Of a stretch of DNA of 64,000 nt, positions 61,798 to 64,000 are shown piece after piece. The DNA is taken from the NCBI GenBank assembly GCA_000014925.1, contig CP000474.1, positions 4,216,001-4,280,000 of the forward strand, read 5' to 3'. How positions within the stretch are numbered: the first letter of the stretch is position 1; the number at the start of each line of letters is the position of its first letter. Source of the stretch: Paenarthrobacter aurescens TC1. Its GTDB lineage: Bacteria > Actinomycetota > Actinomycetes > Actinomycetales > Micrococcaceae. Both the position numbers and the translations under genes were made by a program. Under the pieces are notes generated by a model. It made no database searches, was not told the origin of the DNA, and was given only the letters and a program-made list of their open reading frames with translations.

Positions 61798-62232
61798 ATG
61801 GAAAAAGCAGACATCACCTTTCGCACCCGTAAATGGGTGCGGCCCGAGGACCTTAACGCCAACGGCACACTCTTTGGTGGAAGCCTGCTGAAGTGGATCG
61901 ATGAAGAGGCCGCGATCTACGCCATCCTCCAATTGGGCAACGGCCGCGCCGTGACCAAGTACATTTCCGAGATCAACTTTGTGAGCTCCGCAGTCCAAGG
62001 CGACCTGGTGGAGATGGGGCTTACCGCGAAGCGCTTCGGTCGCACGTCCCTGACCATGCGCGCCGAGGTCCGCAATATGATCACACGGGAGGCGATCCTG
62101 ACCATCGAGGAAATCGTCTTCGTGAACCTCGGGCCCGATGGCCGCCCGCAACCGCACGGCTACACGGAGATCACGTATGACCGCGACCGCATCCCCACGC
62201 ACCACCTAACCGAAACGCTCGACGAAGACTGA
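61798..62232 (+). CDS. Acyl-CoA thioesterase (hotdog, YciA-like)
   Basis: A 144-residue single-hotdog thioesterase. RPEDLNANGTLFGGSLLKWIDEEAAIYA holds the nucleophile/acid segment (N/D-x-NxxGT-LFGG), and VTKYISEINFVSSAVQGDLVEMGL the following strands. Hydrolyses acyl-CoAs; chain length unknown. Stand-alone gene. Confidence 0.9.
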   Translation: MEKADITFRTRKWVRPEDLNANGTLFGGSLLKWIDEEAAIYAILQLGNGRAVTKYISEINFVSSAVQGDLVEMGLTAKRFGRTSLTMRAEVRNMITREAILTIEEIVFVNLGPDGRPQPHGYTEITYDRDRIPTHHLTETLDED

Positions 62233-62255
62233 ACCACCCGGCGTCGGGCGCTTTA

Positions 62256-62519
62256 TCACTGCAGGTACCGGAACACAGTCCATGTGCGGGAATTCAGGCG
62301 GCAGTCGGGGGTGTGCCGCGCACTGAATGTCGCCTTCCGGCCGGCCCCTGCCGAGCGAAACATTGCCTTGCCCCCACATGCCAGGCAGACCAACTGCTGC
62401 CGCCGTGGCTCCTGCCAGTATTCGTCGTGGTTATCAAAGTCCTCGGCATCCCAGTCTTTCCGGTCGGCGAGGCACAGTGCCCTTCTCATCGGCTGTGGCT
62501 TTCGAGTAGTAAACAGCAC
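62256..62519 (-). CDS. Small zinc-ribbon protein (CoiA-like N-terminal type)
   Basis: An 87-residue protein. LVCLACGGKAMFRSAGAGRKATFSARHTPDC has two Cys pairs or a Cys-His arrangement as in zinc ribbons of CoiA-like or unclassified proteins, usually followed by a nuclease-like domain. Here it ends soon after, so it may be a stand-alone ribbon or the remnant of a longer gene. GTG at 62519; ATG at 62489 is possible. Low coding evidence. Confidence 0.55.
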   Translation of the reverse strand: MLFTTRKPQPMRRALCLADRKDWDAEDFDNHDEYWQEPRRQQLVCLACGGKAMFRSAGAGRKATFSARHTPDCRLNSRTWTVFRYLQ

Positions 62520-62530
62520 TTATACGGGTG

Positions 62531-62594
62531 CTGGCGGCCGCGATCAACGCGGCCGCCAGCCTATATATCCGGTGACGGGAGTGTGTGTCACCGG
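62531..62594 (-). terminator. Tandem hairpins after the SDR gene
   Basis: CTGGCGGCCGCG (62531-62542) pairs with 62548-62559 around loop ATCAA, and CCGGTGAC (62569-62576) pairs with GTCACCGG (62587-62594). They lie downstream of the SDR gene on its strand and probably form its terminator. Confidence 0.7.
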
Positions 62595-62622
62595 AACTTT
62601 TGGGGCGCCTGAACCGAAGGCG

Positions 62623-63372
62623 TTAGCGCCGGTCGAACGTCAGCCCACCGGGCACTTGGAACGTCGGCATAAGTTCGAGCATGCCCACATTCACGTGCCG
62701 CGGCGTTTCGATGGCGTAGTCCAAGGCGTTGACGATGTCGTCCGTGGTCAGCGACTCGTAGCCCTCGTAGTAGGTCTGCCAGGCCTCTTGCATGGCCTCG
62801 GGCGTGCCGCCCATGTTGCGGCCGAAGATCTCGGTTTCCACACGGCCCGGGCAGATCTCGGTGACGCGGATGCGCTTGCCCACGGTGTCGTTGCGGAGCT
62901 GGCGGGAGATCTGGTGCACGGCGGCCTTGGTGGCGTGGTAGACCGTGTGGCCGTAGAAGTTGTAGGTGCCGGCGATCGAGCTGATGTTGATGACGTGGCC
63001 GAGGTCGCGTTCCACCATGCCTGGCAGCACCAGGCGCGTGAGCTGCAGCAGGCCGCGAAGGTTTACGTCCACCAGTTCGTCGATGTCGGCTTCGGAGGAA
63101 TCCAGGATGTTGCCCGGGCGGGAGACGCCGGCGCAGTTCACCAGAACGTCCACCTGGAGGTCATTTACGACGGCGGCCAGCGCGGCCGTGTCCGTCAGGT
63201 CCACTACGTGCGGGATGGCTCCGGTGCGGTCCGCCAGCTCGGCGAGGCGTTCCTCGTTGCGGGCCACGGCGTGAACCGTCAGTCCGCGCTTGGAGAGGCG
63301 CTCGGCGATGGCTGCACCCATGCCGGTTGATGCTCCGGTGACGAGGGCGGTGGTGTAATCGGAAAAAGTCAT
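62623..63372 (-). CDS. Short-chain dehydrogenase/reductase
   Basis: A 249-residue classical SDR. Cofactor motif TGASTGMGAAIA (about 12-23), NCAG, and the catalytic Ser...YxxxK in VINISSIAGTYNFYGHTVYHATKAAVHQ are present. The ARNEER stretch after beta-2 suggests NADPH. GGAGGA before the ATG at 63372; the longer frame to 63435 is unlikely. It lies downstream of an MFS symporter, so it may act on its imported substrate. Similar to YdfG/serine dehydrogenase-like SDRs. Confidence 0.92.
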   Translation of the reverse strand: MTFSDYTTALVTGASTGMGAAIAERLSKRGLTVHAVARNEERLAELADRTGAIPHVVDLTDTAALAAVVNDLQVDVLVNCAGVSRPGNILDSSEADIDELVDVNLRGLLQLTRLVLPGMVERDLGHVINISSIAGTYNFYGHTVYHATKAAVHQISRQLRNDTVGKRIRVTEICPGRVETEIFGRNMGGTPEAMQEAWQTYYEGYESLTTDDIVNALDYAIETPRHVNVGMLELMPTFQVPGGLTFDRR

Positions 63373-63465
63373 TGGGTCCTCCAAAAGGTGGGGATCGGTG
63401 GGGCTCAGTGCGCCGGACCCGGAAGCCCGGCGCACTGGCCGCAGGTATGCCGCAGTGGGTGGGGG

Positions 63466-64000
63466 CTAGGCGTCGCGCAGTGGTTCGTGCGCCCGGTCCT
63501 TGACCGTGCTGACAGCGATCAGTGTGCCGAGGGCGGTGACCACTGCGTAGAACGCGGGCATGTAGATGTTGCCGGTACTGCCGATCAGCCAGGTCATGAG
63601 CAGCGGTGCGGTGCCGCCGAACAGGGCCGAGGAGATGTTGTAGCCGAGGCCGTATGCGGAATAACGGACGCGGGTGGGGAACAGCTCGACGATCAGGATG
63701 TGGATGACCGCTGTGTGGCCGGCGAAGACGATTGCCATGATGCAGGCGCCGAGGATGGCCAGGCCCATTTCGCCGGTGGCGATGAGGGCGTAGGACGGGA
63801 TGCCTAGGACTGCCATGGCGATCGCGGAACCGGCAATGACCTTCTTGCGGCCAACACGGTCGGACAGGGCGCCCATGAACGGGATGGCGATGCAGATAAC
63901 CACCAGGCTGCAGGCCGTCACCAGGAGGGCTTCGCCGATGGTGAAGTTCAGCTGCTTGCCCTTAAGGAACGTGGGCATGTAGGAGAAGAGGACGTAGTAG
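63466..64000 (-). CDS. MFS metabolite:proton symporter (5' end outside window)
   Basis: C-terminal half of a ShiA/ProP-type (MHS family) transporter, open to the window edge. FSYMPTFLKG, the loop DRVGRKKVIAGS and HILIVELFPTRVRYSAYGLGYNISSALFGGTAPLL are family marks. Six TMs remain. It precedes the SDR gene by 93 nt on the same strand, so both may form one catabolic unit for an organic acid or betaine-type compound. Confidence 0.9.
   Translation of the reverse strand, partial: YYVLFSYMPTFLKGKQLNFTIGEALLVTACSLVVICIAIPFMGALSDRVGRKKVIAGSAIAMAVLGIPSYALIATGEMGLAILGACIMAIVFAGHTAVIHILIVELFPTRVRYSAYGLGYNISSALFGGTAPLLMTWLIGSTGNIYMPAFYAVVTALGTLIAVSTVKDRAHEPLRDA

Overview
The window is GC-rich and densely coded. 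Its gene content is that of a high-GC Gram-positive soil actinobacterium of the Micrococcaceae (Arthrobacter/Paenarthrobacter-like): an LPETG wall-anchored protein, PadR/TetR/MarR-controlled transporters, a mannitol PTS, a branched-chain keto-acid dehydrogenase, a LigC-type ligase and an actinobacterial c-di-AMP riboswitch. The genus is inferred from gene content and composition. I saw no rRNA, tRNA, insertion sequence, CRISPR array or integrase, so this reads as ordinary chromosome with several small accessory modules.

Layout. 1-7.8 kb: a truncated sugar transporter; a MarR-controlled efflux pump; a GNAT enzyme; a PadR-DUF1048-DrrA-DrrB style efflux operon; a CycA-like amino-acid permease. 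7.8-12.5 kb: a 1557-residue sortase-anchored surface protein carrying three nearly identical 339-bp repeats. 12.7-16.5 kb: a four-gene siderophore-iron ABC importer under an IdeR/DtxR-type box. 16.6-22.8 kb: mannitol use (mtlD, mtlA, a TetR regulator) divergent from the general PTS genes ptsI and ptsH. 22.9-26.2 kb: small enzymes and an ATP-dependent ligase. 26.2-28 kb: a c-di-AMP riboswitch before a Pro/Thr-rich membrane protein with no enzymatic domain.

28-34 kb: an AdeR-like regulator divergent from alanine dehydrogenase; an ECF sigma factor with a putative membrane anti-sigma factor and a VPA-repeat secreted protein; a Gfo/Idh oxidoreductase. 34-40.3 kb: a peptide ABC importer with fused ATPases and the binding protein last. 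40.6-47.8 kb: a TetR/flavin reductase pair, a GerMN lipoprotein, an unrecognised two-gene membrane/cytosolic module (42.9-44.5 kb), a PEP-mutase-like lyase, and an aminotransferase/universal stress protein pair. 47.8-56.4 kb: an APC permease divergent from a CodA-like amidohydrolase; a PAP2 phosphatase; the bkd complex (E1 alpha, E1 beta, E2) behind a perfect 42-bp palindrome; a Pat/HisC aminotransferase. 56.4-64 kb: a small membrane protein, a WXG100-like protein with a lipase-like partner, purB, a histidine phosphatase, GNAT, thioesterase, zinc-ribbon and SDR genes, and a truncated MFS symporter.

Most regulators sit next to the genes they probably control, and several have perfect inverted repeats in the shared promoter region. 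The most unusual items are the 42-bp palindrome before bkd, the two-gene module at 42.9-44.5 kb, the WXG100-like/hydrolase pair, the riboswitch on a gene without a catalytic domain, and the ECF sigma module.
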